From: Pontixanthobacter aestiaquae
GTDB lineage: Bacteria; Pseudomonadota; Alphaproteobacteria; Sphingomonadales; Sphingomonadaceae
Length of the DNA stretch: 64,000 nt
Direction: 5' to 3'
Assembly: GCF_009827455.1 (NCBI RefSeq)
Contig: NZ_WTYZ01000001.1
Location: 2,613,001-2,677,000, forward strand
Position numbers and translations under genes: made by a program. Positions 44,697 to 53,636 of the stretch are shown here, one piece after another. Under the pieces are notes generated by a model. The model was not told the origin of the DNA and searched no databases. It worked only from the letters and a program-made list of their open reading frames with translations. Position 1 is the first letter of the stretch. Each line of letters starts with the position of its first letter.

Positions 44697-45698
44697 TCAG
44701 AATACCATCTGCGCAAGCGCCAAATAGAGAGGTATTCCAATCGCGATAGCCACCGGTGTGCCGATACTTGTCGAGGAACCGATATAAGAGGACGGATTTG
44801 CCGTTGGGATTGCCGCTCTCAATGTCGGCGGTCCGGAAATGTCCGAGCTTGATCCGGCTAGCACCGACAGGAGCACAACACCGCCTGGGCTAAAACCAGT
44901 CGTGACGTGCAGTAGATACCCCAATCCGAATGCGATTAAACCATGCGTCAGCGGTGCGGCAAAAGCGTAAACCGCATACCAATGCGCTACTTTGCGAAGT
45001 TCATTCAACCGCTGATAGGCTTCCATTCCCATGATGAGCATGAGGATAGACAGCAAGCCGCGAAATAGCGGATCGTAAAAGCCCTCGAAAACTTGCTCAG
45101 GCCGAGTTAGGAGCCCCAGCGCCAAACCCAATATCAGCGCCGATAAGGCCGAGCCGCGCAGGCTGTCTTTGATGATCGACCATATTTTCGGACCATTACC
45201 GGATGCACCATCTTGCTTGGCCAGATGGAGGTTGGCGAGGACGATGGCCAGAACCAATGCAGGAATGTCCATGAACGGATAAAGCGCGGGCACCCAGGCC
45301 TCATAGAAAATATCTTCCTCTTCCAGAATGACCATGGCTGCCGCCAGTGTCGACGCGCTAACGGCACCGAACAGACCGGCGGTAGCAATGGCGTCCTCCA
45401 TTTTGACGCCAGGCAAATAAGCCAGCGTGAACCGGCCCAAAAGAACAATTAGACACCCGAGCGCTATTGTCACCAGTGCCGGCAACAGCATTTCTGCAAA
45501 GCTGGCATCGCGAATTTCCAGCCCGCCTTCGATGCCGATCCGCATCAACAGCATGAACACAGCAAATTTGTAGATCGCGTCAGGTATTTCGAGTTGACTG
45601 CGAAACGCGGCCAACGCCATCCCGCCAATCAAGAACGCCAATGCCGGAGACTGGAATTGTGTAACTAAGCGAGACAGAAAATCAGCGACCAAGTCCAT
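44697..45698 (-). CDS. sbtA: SbtA-like sodium-dependent bicarbonate transporter
   Basis: A 333-residue membrane protein with about 10 helices. As I recall the cyanobacterial SbtA sequence it aligns along its whole length: LTQFQSPALAFLIGGMALAA-like start, GLFGAVSASTLAAAMVILEE, YEAWVPALYPFMDIPALV, FEGFYDPLFRGLLSILMLIMGMEA and SSSDISGPPTLRAAIP. The central cytoplasmic loop is shorter, which accounts for the smaller size. SbtA imports HCO3- with Na+. The gene converges with the SbtB-like gene. No RuBisCO gene is in the window, so bicarbonate would feed anaplerotic carboxylation; this is inference. Confidence 0.92.
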   Translation of the reverse strand: MDLVADFLSRLVTQFQSPALAFLIGGMALAAFRSQLEIPDAIYKFAVFMLLMRIGIEGGLEIRDASFAEMLLPALVTIALGCLIVLLGRFTLAYLPGVKMEDAIATAGLFGAVSASTLAAAMVILEEEDIFYEAWVPALYPFMDIPALVLAIVLANLHLAKQDGASGNGPKIWSIIKDSLRGSALSALILGLALGLLTRPEQVFEGFYDPLFRGLLSILMLIMGMEAYQRLNELRKVAHWYAVYAFAAPLTHGLIAFGLGYLLHVTTGFSPGGVVLLSVLAGSSSDISGPPTLRAAIPTANPSSYIGSSTSIGTPVAIAIGIPLYLALAQMVF

Positions 45699-45798
45699 GA
45701 TCTGCCCCTAACAGAAAGTGCTTGGCAAGCCGAGCAAAAACACCGGTACTCGGCTCACCGAATTTAATCTTAAGCTATGCCTGCCACTTAAGGCAGAA

Positions 45799-46074
45799 TC
45801 AGCGCACCTCGGCCGGATCAGTATCGGATGGCTCGACATCTTCCGGTATTACTGGCTCGTTGGGGTTATCGGCCTCACCCGCTGCACGGCCACCCCCTTC
45901 TTGAATCTCGGGGGCACCGGAATTCATTTCGTCTGCTACTGTCCCGTCACCTGCGTCTTCAGCGAGTTGCATATCTTTGTCGGCATCGGCGACGGCTTCG
46001 GGTTCTCCACCACAAGCAGCCAGTGCGAGTGCCAAAGCTGAAATTGCAGAAATTGATCGGTACGGCTTTACCAT
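45799..46074 (-). CDS. Small acidic lipoprotein downstream of pufM
   Basis: A 91-residue protein with a lipoprotein signal (KPYRSISAISALALALAACG, lipobox Cys21). The mature part is about 70 residues, strongly acidic and without tryptophan or other cysteines; nothing indicates a folded domain or cofactor site. GAAAGG lies before the ATG. It is the next gene after pufM on the same strand, separated by 100 bases, where many purple bacteria carry pufC (tetraheme cytochrome). Here no heme motif exists, so it is not PufC. A TATTAT sequence upstream may be its own promoter. The function is unknown. Confidence 0.75.
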   Translation of the reverse strand: MVKPYRSISAISALALALAACGGEPEAVADADKDMQLAEDAGDGTVADEMNSGAPEIQEGGGRAAGEADNPNEPVIPEDVEPSDTDPAEVR

Positions 46075-46174
46075 GACAATTGCCTTTCACATGCTTGATA
46101 ATCGAAGATAATACGCTGCCTAGAATTCCCCAAATCAATATTCCGCGGAAACTGCCGGCGCGCGCAAGGGGCGA

Positions 46175-47104
46175 TCAATATTCAGGGGCATAGTGGTGCT
46201 CAATCGCCCACAGGTACCAATTGTCGACCACTGTCCCAGTCAGCAGGATACCAATACCGCCAGTGAAGGTACACAATACAGCGAACCACCACGCCCAACG
46301 GTGGATCGACTCCATCGTCGCATTGAAGCCCATGGTCCAGCGCCAGAATAATGCCGCACGCTCTGACGCAGTACCGCGATCAGTAATCTGTTCAAGCTCG
46401 CGCTCGCCGCCGTAACGGCCAACTGCAAGGATAGTTGCGCCATGCATGGCGAATAGCAAAGCCGAGCCATACAGGAACACAATCGAAAGAGCATGGAACG
46501 GATTGTAGAACAGGTTTCCGTAAAGCAGCGAGAAATTGTTCGTCCACTCGAGATGCGGGAAGATGCCAAACGGCACCGCCTCGGCCCATGATCCCATGAA
46601 CATCGGGCGAATAAATCCGAGCACCAGATAAAGCCAGATTGCGCTCATAAATGCCCAAGCTACATGCGTGCCCATGCCAAGCGCGCGGGCTCGGCGATAG
46701 GTCCGCACCCACCATAACAATATCGATAGCGTCAGGAAGAAACCCGCAAGTATCCACCAGCCACCATCGTTGAGCGGCACAAATGGACTGAAACCGTATT
46801 CAGGCCCTGGAGGCGCAAGGCCAAGCCAGAAAAATTGACGAACGAATTCGATCGGGTCCCAATTAACCGATGCGAGCATGTTGAGCCCGATGATCTCGAT
46901 CGCAAGGAAGCCGAACAGGAGCGACGCGATGCCGAGCCAGCCGAGATATATCGGCCCGATTTGTGCCTGACCGAATTTGCCCATCCAATAGCTAAACGCA
47001 GTATCCTTGGTCCGGTCACCCTGCTCTTCCGGCGGAAGAGGGATTCCCATTTCAGGCGCGTGAGCAAGCTGGACTTGCGTGAATATGTTTTGATAGCGTG
47101 CCAT
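46175..47104 (-). CDS. pufM: Reaction-centre M subunit
   Basis: A 309-residue subunit with five membrane helices. Characteristic stretches are [40 protein letters not shown] with the ligand to bacteriochlorophyll, [26 protein letters not shown], and [22 protein letters not shown] with histidines for the non-heme iron and quinone pocket. With PufL and PuhA it forms the type II photochemical core. It starts 13 bases after pufL. It ends at EHHYAPEY with no pufC downstream. Confidence 0.98.
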   Translation of the reverse strand: MARYQNIFTQVQLAHAPEMGIPLPPEEQGDRTKDTAFSYWMGKFGQAQIGPIYLGWLGIASLLFGFLAIEIIGLNMLASVNWDPIEFVRQFFWLGLAPPGPEYGFSPFVPLNDGGWWILAGFFLTLSILLWWVRTYRRARALGMGTHVAWAFMSAIWLYLVLGFIRPMFMGSWAEAVPFGIFPHLEWTNNFSLLYGNLFYNPFHALSIVFLYGSALLFAMHGATILAVGRYGGERELEQITDRGTASERAALFWRWTMGFNATMESIHRWAWWFAVLCTFTGGIGILLTGTVVDNWYLWAIEHHYAPEY

Positions 47105-47117
47105 TATCTATTCCCCC

Positions 47118-47942
47118 TCACGACCAGATCGGCATGTTGCGCCACCATTCCCACCATTCCGGCCAGCCTTCAGCATAAAGCGGCCCGGCGATGAAGATGC
47201 ACACTGCACTCCAGAAACCGGCATTCAATGCGAGGAACAGCCCCAAACGGTGGATGCCGATAGTGCCCACGGAATAACCGATGAAATCACGGAAAAACGT
47301 GTCTTCATATTCGGGCGTTTTGACTTCCTGCCCCTTTTTCGGGTTCACCGCTGACAGGATTAATGCCCCGTGCAGAGCCAGCGCAAATGTCGTCACGAAG
47401 AAGAACGACACTGCGATCATATGAGCGGGGTTGTAATGGAAGTTTACATATTGATAGCCGGTGTTCGACACCCAATCGAGGTGACTGAATATCCCGTAAG
47501 GGAAGCCGTGTCCCCAAGCGCCCATAAAGAACGGCCGGATGACGACCAAGGTTACATAGGCGAAAATTGCGACGCCAAAAGCTATCGGGACATGATAGCC
47601 CATCCCCAGCTTGCGGCAGATTTCCACCTCTCGCAGCGCCCATGAACTGAAGGCCACGATCGCGCAGATGGTAATAATCTGCCAGAAACCACCTTCGTTG
47701 AGCGGGGCGAACCCCAGCCCATAGGCAATGTCCGGCGGATTGATCGAAATGAGCCAGGGATTCCACGTTGGCCCCTGCGAGGCCGCGTAGAATATCAGCG
47801 CCGTCCCGAGTATTGCGGATATTGCCGAAACAACCCCGAAAAACCCGACATAGAAAGGCCCGATCCAAAAATCGAACAGATCGCCTCCAATCAGGGTACC
47901 GCCCCTGACCCGATATTTTCGCTCGAAACTTAACAGCGACAT
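47118..47942 (-). CDS. pufL: Reaction-centre L subunit
   Basis: A 274-residue subunit that binds the special pair and QB with PufM. The N-terminus [26 protein letters not shown] is typical. [22 protein letters not shown] carries histidine ligands for bacteriochlorophyll, and [20 protein letters not shown] holds iron and QB residues. The gene follows pufA after 123 bases that contain hairpins. Length and motif order are normal. Confidence 0.98.
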   Translation of the reverse strand: MSLLSFERKYRVRGGTLIGGDLFDFWIGPFYVGFFGVVSAISAILGTALIFYAASQGPTWNPWLISINPPDIAYGLGFAPLNEGGFWQIITICAIVAFSSWALREVEICRKLGMGYHVPIAFGVAIFAYVTLVVIRPFFMGAWGHGFPYGIFSHLDWVSNTGYQYVNFHYNPAHMIAVSFFFVTTFALALHGALILSAVNPKKGQEVKTPEYEDTFFRDFIGYSVGTIGIHRLGLFLALNAGFWSAVCIFIAGPLYAEGWPEWWEWWRNMPIWS

Positions 47943-47972
47943 GGCATTTCCCCTGCGCGCTCATCCTTGCCA

Positions 47973-48038
47973 CCTGCGGCGCAGGCGGACGTTTACACAT
48001 TACTGAAACCGGCGTCCCTGCGGGAGGCACGACGCCGG
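47973..48038 (-). promoter_or_regulatory. pufA-pufL intercistronic hairpins
   Basis: Between pufA and pufL lies a strong hairpin, CCGGCGTC at 48009-48016 pairing with GACGCCGG at 48031-48038, plus a smaller one, CCTGC/GCAGG, at 47973-47985. In Rhodobacter, hairpins at this position stabilise the upstream pufBA mRNA and give more LH1 than reaction centre. The same role is likely here, but this is by analogy. Confidence 0.65.
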
Positions 48039-48065
48039 AACGCCGTGTCCTCCAAAGGGCCGGGG

Positions 48066-48254
48066 TCAGGTTAGTCGTTCTGACTGTTCGACGGTGACAG
48101 AAGCCACAGCCGGGTCTGCACCTGGTCCTTCGATCCAGTTGAAGCGATCAGTGCTCAACAGGATGAAATGGATCAGCAGTGCGAGTACGAACAGGAAGAT
48201 CGCGAGAGCGACCAGCGTCCGACGTGGGTCGAAAATTAACCATAGTCTCCACAT
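48066..48254 (-). CDS. pufA: Light-harvesting 1 alpha polypeptide
   Basis: A 62-residue LH1 alpha chain: [20 protein letters not shown], then [20 protein letters not shown]. The histidine in LLIHFILL binds bacteriochlorophyll and the Trp downstream contacts the acetyl group. It has one membrane helix. The C-terminal tail ([20 protein letters not shown]) is somewhat long. The start lies 10 bases after the pufB stop. With PufB it forms the ring around the reaction centre. Confidence 0.96.
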   Translation of the reverse strand: MWRLWLIFDPRRTLVALAIFLFVLALLIHFILLSTDRFNWIEGPGADPAVASVTVEQSERLT

Positions 48255-48264
48255 AGTCGTTCTC

Positions 48265-48495
48265 CTATCCTAACAGTGGCATCAAAGTGGCTTGAGCAAC
48301 CCGGATTCCATCATCCAAAGCCGCATAGCCGTTGACCCCTGGGAACCAGGGACGCCACATCCACACCAACACATGCGCGATGATCGCGATGATGGTGAAG
48401 CCGATGAAGCTGCTCACAAATATCTTGTGAAACTCCTTGGCTTCTTCTGGGGTCAAATATGCCCCCGGACCGAAGCGGTCGTTATCTTCACTCAT
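48265..48495 (-). CDS. pufB: Light-harvesting 1 beta polypeptide
   Basis: A 76-residue LH1 beta chain. The cytoplasmic N-terminus ([20 protein letters not shown]) leads to [20 protein letters not shown] and [12 protein letters not shown] with the bacteriochlorophyll-binding His (about residue 41). The start has GGAGAAGG a few bases upstream. The 130 bases between bchZ and pufB contain no pufQ-like gene and no TGT-N12-ACA site. PufB and PufA are expected to be the most abundant products of the operon. Confidence 0.96.
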   Translation of the reverse strand: MSEDNDRFGPGAYLTPEEAKEFHKIFVSSFIGFTIIAIIAHVLVWMWRPWFPGVNGYAALDDGIRVAQATLMPLLG

Positions 48496-48625
48496 ATTTC
48501 CTTCTCCAGTTTAGCCCCCTGCAAGCCGCCAGAGGCGCCTCCCACGGGTATTGCTCGATCGGTTGAAACAACCGGGCGAGTTGCGGATGCCAGATATAGA
48601 TCCGGCAAATATATTGAGCGGTGCA

Positions 48626-50071
48626 TCATGCGTTCGCTCCATCAAGAAGTGCTGCTGCCAATCGGTCAGCAGAGACATGTTTCTCACCCGCCAGCCGGGC
48701 ATGACGCTCGGCCGCATCGCGCAGGTTTTTCGCGGCTGAAATGCGCACCAGAACCGGCTGCGCTTCGACAATCGCATCCAGTTTCTCTTTGGCTTCCACA
48801 TCCCATTCGAGCGGCGCATGAGACCGCGCCGGTGTAGACTCACCGGCGTCCATCTGGGTCGATAGGGGCAGAATATGGAACAGCGCGTCGAACAGCGCAT
48901 TGCACACTTCCTGAACCAGATAAGTCGCGCCGGAATAGCCCATATAAGGTGTGCCGGTATGGCGACGAATGGCAGCACCGGGGAATGACGCCGGAATGAA
49001 TATCCCGCGCGCTCCAGCCTCGGCCATATACATCCGCTCATTGTAACTGCCGAACACCACTATTGGCGGGTTCTCGAAGATTGCGGCACGGACAGCTTGA
49101 TTGTCTGGCTTCACGCCTGCACTGCGGCTGAAAGAGAACGAACACGGCAAACCCATGTCATTCTCGAGGAAATTGCGAATACCGCGCGCGTATGTTTCGT
49201 TCGCTACGATCCCGAAATTGGCGGTGCCAAAGAAATCTTGCGTTACCGACCGCCACAAATCCCAAAGCGGCTTGATTGTGGTGTGCTTTTCCTTGGTGAT
49301 GAATGGTTCCGGATCGATACCCGTCATTTCACCCAACTGGCGCAGGAATTTCGTGGTAGAATCCAGTCCCACAGGTGCTTGTAAATAAGGCCGCTCCAGC
49401 TTTTCGCACAGATTGCGGCCGAACTCGCGGTACATGCAGATATTGACCGACGCATTGGCTAGCTGACGGATGTCGGCAAGGTGACTGCCCAGCGGGAAAA
49501 CCATATTTACTTCGGCGCCGATGCCTTCGATTAGTCGGCGGATCTCCGCGACATCGGACGGCATATTGAACATGCCGTAGGATGGACCAATGATATTGAC
49601 TTTCGGCTTTTCACCTTCGGCCAGTTTCTTTGGCTCCGGCATTTTCTTCGGGCCGAATTCGGTCCACAGCCAGGTTAATGCACGATCTTCCGACTGCCAT
49701 TGATCTTCATCGATAGTGCGCGGGAGGAAGCGCTTGATATTCGTCCCCTCAGGTGTAACCCCGCCACCGATCATCTCGGCGATAGACCCTGTTACCACAA
49801 CAGCCGGAAGATCCGGATCGAGCGATTGCCAAGCACGTTTCATCGCGCCTTCAGTACCAGTTTTACCCAGCTCCTCTTCGCCAAGACCCGTGACGACAAT
49901 CGGCAGCTCATGCGGCGGAAGGCCATCGGTGTAATGAAGTACGGATGTCACCGGCAGGTTTTCGCATCCGACTGGGCCGTCAATAATAACCTGCAATCCC
50001 TTGATCGCAGTGAAAGCGTAGACAGCCCCCCAATAGCCACCAGCCCGGTCGTGATCGAGGATTAGCGTCAC
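48626..50071 (-). CDS. bchZ: Chlorophyllide a reductase subunit Z
   Basis: A 481-residue subunit of chlorophyllide a oxidoreductase, which reduces ring B to give the bacteriochlorin. The family start is [20 protein letters not shown] with [21 protein letters not shown], where Cys36 is an iron-sulfur ligand candidate. The gene starts with GTG in a 4-base overlap with the bchY stop. It pairs with BchY and takes electrons from BchX. The gene is followed by pufB, so bchCXYZ and pufBALM can be co-transcribed. Confidence 0.97.
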   Translation of the reverse strand: MTLILDHDRAGGYWGAVYAFTAIKGLQVIIDGPVGCENLPVTSVLHYTDGLPPHELPIVVTGLGEEELGKTGTEGAMKRAWQSLDPDLPAVVVTGSIAEMIGGGVTPEGTNIKRFLPRTIDEDQWQSEDRALTWLWTEFGPKKMPEPKKLAEGEKPKVNIIGPSYGMFNMPSDVAEIRRLIEGIGAEVNMVFPLGSHLADIRQLANASVNICMYREFGRNLCEKLERPYLQAPVGLDSTTKFLRQLGEMTGIDPEPFITKEKHTTIKPLWDLWRSVTQDFFGTANFGIVANETYARGIRNFLENDMGLPCSFSFSRSAGVKPDNQAVRAAIFENPPIVVFGSYNERMYMAEAGARGIFIPASFPGAAIRRHTGTPYMGYSGATYLVQEVCNALFDALFHILPLSTQMDAGESTPARSHAPLEWDVEAKEKLDAIVEAQPVLVRISAAKNLRDAAERHARLAGEKHVSADRLAAALLDGANA

Positions 50072-51618
50072 GAGCCTACCGCCTCTGCCGCCTTCGCGGC
50101 CATGGCATTTTGGGCGGCGTATTTCTTTTTAAACTTTGGACGGTCTTCCGGCGTTTCAGTCCAGATACCGCTGGCATAGCCTTCGCCCACACCTTCAAAA
50201 AACTCAGTCATGCGTTCAAAGCGTTCTTTGTTACCCATCGCCGCATTGACGACTTGGGCAAGGCTGCCCGCACCTGCCGGCCCCATAAGCGGACGGGCCG
50301 AAATGAGATTGGTGAAGTACAGCGCCGGAATGGCTTTCGCTTTCGCGTGCTGGACGACAGGCGTGGTGCCAATCGATAAATTGGGGCCAAACTCCTCAAC
50401 CGCTGCGATGTCTTCTTCTAGGCTTGCACGATAATTGACCCGCACGCCCTCGGCCTCGAGCCATTCGCGGTCTGGATCAGACCATTTGGTGCGCGGGCAC
50501 GCCGTGCCGACATAGGGTACTTCCGCTCCGCTTTCGATCAGCAGCCGAGCAACCAGCAGCTCCGATCCCTCATAACCCGAAACAGTAATCCGCCCCTTGA
50601 TTGGCATGGCGTTGAGCGCGCCATCAATCGCAGGCAGCATCGCATTCTGCGCGGCGGAGATTTGGGCAGCGCTCGCGCCCGTGGCTTCACCGATAGCTTG
50701 CAGCCACGCGGCTGTGCCGTCGCGGCCAACCGGAGCTGACCCGACAACCTTGCGGCCCGCTGCTTCAAACTCGCGAATGCTCGCGGTGTAGAAGGGATGG
50801 ATCGCAGCGATCACCGCACCGTCCAAAGCCGTGTAAAGGTCGCGCCACTCGCGTGTCGGCACAACCGGTCCAGCCGCCAAACCGAGCGGCGCAAGCATGT
50901 GGCCGATGCCGACCGGGTCAGCCGGGAACATTTCACCCAGCAGCGTTACAGACGGCTTGTCAGCGCGTTCTTTCGGTGCTGCGACGGGGCCTTGCTCCGC
51001 CTCGTCGCGCGCATATTTAAGCATTGCGCCCGCAAGCACGTCTTTTGCTTCCGCATGCGTCGGCACCCCAAAACCTGGCACATCAATGCCGACGATGCGG
51101 ACTCCATTGATCGCGTCTGGCAGCAACCGCAGCGGCACACCACTCGCAGTCGGAACACAGAGATTCGTGACGACAATCGTGTCGTAATTCTCAGGGTCAG
51201 CCATCTGTTCGACGGCTTCCTTGATGTCTTCGAACAGCTTGCCGGTAACCAGTGTTTCGCTGCTAAAGGGAACATAGCCGACGCTACGCCGCGCTCCGTA
51301 GAAATGCGACGTGAAGGTCAAACCGTAAACACAGCAGGCAGAGCCTGACAAGATCGTTGCAGTGCGCCGCATGCGCAGGCCAACACGGAGCGACCCGAAG
51401 GCCGGGCACATGCTTTGCGGCTGATCGTGCGGACCGACCGGATAATCTTTCTCATATTGATCGAGAATATCGCTTTTGCCCGCCTTCTTGGCGGCTTCAC
51501 GCATCGTCTCTGCACCGCCGTGACAGCCCGCGCTCTCGGCTTCCAGCGCCGGAGCGAGATCGATCCGGTCCGGAGCACGTTTGGCCGGTCTGGCCGTCGG
51601 GGCGAAGGCATCACTCAT
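50068..51618 (-). CDS. bchY: Chlorophyllide a reductase subunit Y
   Basis: A 516-residue subunit homologous to NifD/BchN. Conserved parts include [40 protein letters not shown] and the cysteine-rich [15 protein letters not shown]. With BchZ it binds chlorophyllide a and the [4Fe-4S] cluster. The start follows the bchX stop after 3 bases, and its end overlaps bchZ. The call is secure by motifs and by the bchX-Y-Z order. Confidence 0.97.
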   Translation of the reverse strand: MSDAFAPTARPAKRAPDRIDLAPALEAESAGCHGGAETMREAAKKAGKSDILDQYEKDYPVGPHDQPQSMCPAFGSLRVGLRMRRTATILSGSACCVYGLTFTSHFYGARRSVGYVPFSSETLVTGKLFEDIKEAVEQMADPENYDTIVVTNLCVPTASGVPLRLLPDAINGVRIVGIDVPGFGVPTHAEAKDVLAGAMLKYARDEAEQGPVAAPKERADKPSVTLLGEMFPADPVGIGHMLAPLGLAAGPVVPTREWRDLYTALDGAVIAAIHPFYTASIREFEAAGRKVVGSAPVGRDGTAAWLQAIGEATGASAAQISAAQNAMLPAIDGALNAMPIKGRITVSGYEGSELLVARLLIESGAEVPYVGTACPRTKWSDPDREWLEAEGVRVNYRASLEEDIAAVEEFGPNLSIGTTPVVQHAKAKAIPALYFTNLISARPLMGPAGAGSLAQVVNAAMGNKERFERMTEFFEGVGEGYASGIWTETPEDRPKFKKKYAAQNAMAAKAAEAVGS

Positions 51619-51621
51619 GCA

Positions 51622-52605
51622 TCAAATCTCGTCGTAAATGATTTCAAGGGATGGCCTCTCTTCGAACGTGCCGCCGCGCATATCGGCCTGTGTCGCAGGG
51701 ACGAGCTCGATGTTGCCGCCGGTTTCTTCGGGGGAGAACAGATCAAGTAGTCCATCTTGCTCGAGCGGCTTTGGCTGCTGCGGTGGAGCTTCCGCGACGT
51801 TGGTCGCCAGCTCTTCAAACAAGCCGCCCCACTCGCTGCCGGGTATACCGATGATCTGGTAATTGGCTGACTTGCGGCGAATATCCTCATTGGCCGGGAT
51901 CGCTGTGAGAACCGGAATATCGACGGCGTCGGCAAATGCCTGCGCCTCGCCGGTGCCGTCATCTTTATTGATAATCATGCCGGCGACGCCGACATTGCCG
52001 CCCATCTTGCGGAAATATTCAACCGCTTTGCACACGTTGTTAGCGACGTAGAGCGATTGCATATCGTTCGACCCGACCACGATAACTTTCTGGCACATGT
52101 CGCGCGCAATCGGCAGACCAAACCCGCCGCAAACAACATCGCCCAAGAAATCTAGCAGAACGTAATCAAAGCCCCATTCGTGGAAGCCAAGTTTTTCAAG
52201 CAGTTCAAATCCATGGATGATCCCGCGCCCGCCACACCCGCGACCGACTTCCGGACCGCCGAGCTCCATCGCGAATACACCGTCGCGTTGGAAGCAGACA
52301 TCTTCGATAGTCACTTCCTCGCCAGCGAGCTTTTTCTTCGACGATGTCTCGATGATCGTCGGGCATGATTTGCCGCCAAACAGTAAACTGGTTGTGTCCG
52401 ATTTCGGATCGCAGCCAATCAGCAGGACCCGCTTACCTTGCTGCGCCATCATGTAACTGAGATTGGAAAGTGCAAAGCTCTTGCCCGAACCGCCTTTGCC
52501 GTAAATCGCGATGACTTGCGTCTCTGATTTGACCTCACCAGTATGGACCGGATCAGGCTCTTGGGCTGCTTCTTTGCGAAGTGTATCGACGTCCAGTACG
52601 CTCAT
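51622..52605 (-). CDS. bchX: Chlorophyllide a reductase iron protein
   Basis: A 327-residue homologue of NifH/BchL. The P-loop is YGKGGSGKSFALSNL (about 36-50), and the cluster cysteines appear in GRGCGGRGI and [10 protein letters not shown] chose the ATG at 52605, which overlaps the bchC stop (ATGA) and has GGAGAG 7 bases upstream; a Met two codons earlier is also possible. It supplies electrons to BchYZ with ATP hydrolysis in the cytoplasm. Confidence 0.96.
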   Translation of the reverse strand: MSVLDVDTLRKEAAQEPDPVHTGEVKSETQVIAIYGKGGSGKSFALSNLSYMMAQQGKRVLLIGCDPKSDTTSLLFGGKSCPTIIETSSKKKLAGEEVTIEDVCFQRDGVFAMELGGPEVGRGCGGRGIIHGFELLEKLGFHEWGFDYVLLDFLGDVVCGGFGLPIARDMCQKVIVVGSNDMQSLYVANNVCKAVEYFRKMGGNVGVAGMIINKDDGTGEAQAFADAVDIPVLTAIPANEDIRRKSANYQIIGIPGSEWGGLFEELATNVAEAPPQQPKPLEQDGLLDLFSPEETGGNIELVPATQADMRGGTFEERPSLEIIYDEI

Positions 52606-53537
52606 GCGCATTCTCTCCAATCGAGCACCATTTTCAGGCAATCGGGATCATCAAAAGCTGTAGGGTAAGCCGTCTCGGCATCATTCGCCGGTTCGACATT
52701 GGTGATCAGGCCCGAAAGGTCGAGCGCCCCCGTTTCGATCAGTGCATTGATCGAAGCAAGATCATCGGGCTGCCATTCAGCGGCAATCCGGATGCGTGCC
52801 TCGCGCTGGAAGGCCGGAGGAAAAGCGAAGCTGATGGGTTGATTGTAAAAGCCCGCAAGAACAAGTTCGCCGCCTTTGGCCAGCCGTGCAATGAAGCTCT
52901 CGATTGAACCTGCATCGCCGCTAACATCATAGATATTCGCGTAGTCATGGCGATCATCATCATCGGGATGGACAACCGAATAGCCCTGCCCGCCGGTTTG
53001 GCGACTGGAATTGGTGTCCCACACAACGGGCGGCTTAGAGCCTGCTGCAACGGTCAAGCGGGCTAGCAAGCGGCCGAGTACACCGTGACCCACGATTAAT
53101 TCCGGCGCATCACCATGCGCAATGGCATGAAGCGCCGTCGCCGCCAGCGCGTAAAGAATACCGTCCCGGCCAAGCTGCTCCGATACAGGAAGCGCTCTCG
53201 CTGTCGGCAGAATAACGGTTTTCGCCGAGCCGCCAAACAAACCGCGGGCATCGCGGTAGCAATTAGCGCCTGGTACAAAGACCCACTCGCCAAGGCGTGC
53301 TTCAGCTTCGGCTCCAGCATCAACCACACAACCGACTGACTCATAGCCCGGCACCAGCGGATATCCCATTCCGGGGAAGTTCGGCATCTTGCCGGTCCAA
53401 AGAAGCTTCTCCGTACCTGTGCTAATTCCGCTCCAGTGAATATCGACCTGCACATCGCCCGCTTCCATAGGGTTCAGCACGGTTTCCCGCATCGCCAAAC
53501 GCTCAGGTGCGTCAAGAATGATGGCCGATGTTTCCAA
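52602..53537 (-). CDS. bchC: Bacteriochlorophyllide a dehydrogenase
   Basis: A 311-residue medium-chain-dehydrogenase-fold protein that oxidises the 3-hydroxyethyl group to acetyl. It starts with TTG (53537) behind GAGGGA. Features are WSGISTGTEKLLWTGKMPNF, GYPLVPGYESVG and the Rossmann region LIVGHGVLGRLLARLTVAAG. The zinc-binding cysteines of classical alcohol dehydrogenases are missing, as usual in BchC. It heads the bchCXYZ-puf transcription unit, and the stop overlaps bchX. Confidence 0.95.
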   Translation of the reverse strand: METSAIILDAPERLAMRETVLNPMEAGDVQVDIHWSGISTGTEKLLWTGKMPNFPGMGYPLVPGYESVGCVVDAGAEAEARLGEWVFVPGANCYRDARGLFGGSAKTVILPTARALPVSEQLGRDGILYALAATALHAIAHGDAPELIVGHGVLGRLLARLTVAAGSKPPVVWDTNSSRQTGGQGYSVVHPDDDDRHDYANIYDVSGDAGSIESFIARLAKGGELVLAGFYNQPISFAFPPAFQREARIRIAAEWQPDDLASINALIETGALDLSGLITNVEPANDAETAYPTAFDDPDCLKMVLDWRECA

Positions 53538-53583
53538 AAGGTCCCTCTCTGGATCCCCGTTTCATGACAGGGACTCCGTCAAG

Positions 53584-53627
53584 TGTTAAACTACCGGAAC
53601 ATTATCTATTGTCAACTAAACTGGACA
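53584..53627 (-). promoter_or_regulatory. Tandem PpsR sites upstream of bchC
   Basis: Two perfect TGT-N12-ACA palindromes lie in the 99-base gap between crtF and bchC: TGTTAAACTACCGGAACA at 53584-53601 and TGTCAACTAAACTGGACA at 53610-53627. They are 26 bases apart start to start. On the minus strand the second contains TTGACA, a consensus -35, and the first would cover the -10 region. The arrangement predicts tight repression of bchCXYZ-puf by cooperative PpsR binding. Confidence 0.8.
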
Positions 53628-53636
53628 CCTTGGCTG

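Noticed and set aside
48496..48625. Search for pufQ or a PpsR site between bchZ and pufB
   Set aside because: No open frame with PufQ features and no TGT-N12-ACA sequence are present. Control probably comes from the bchC promoter or an unrecognised puf promoter.
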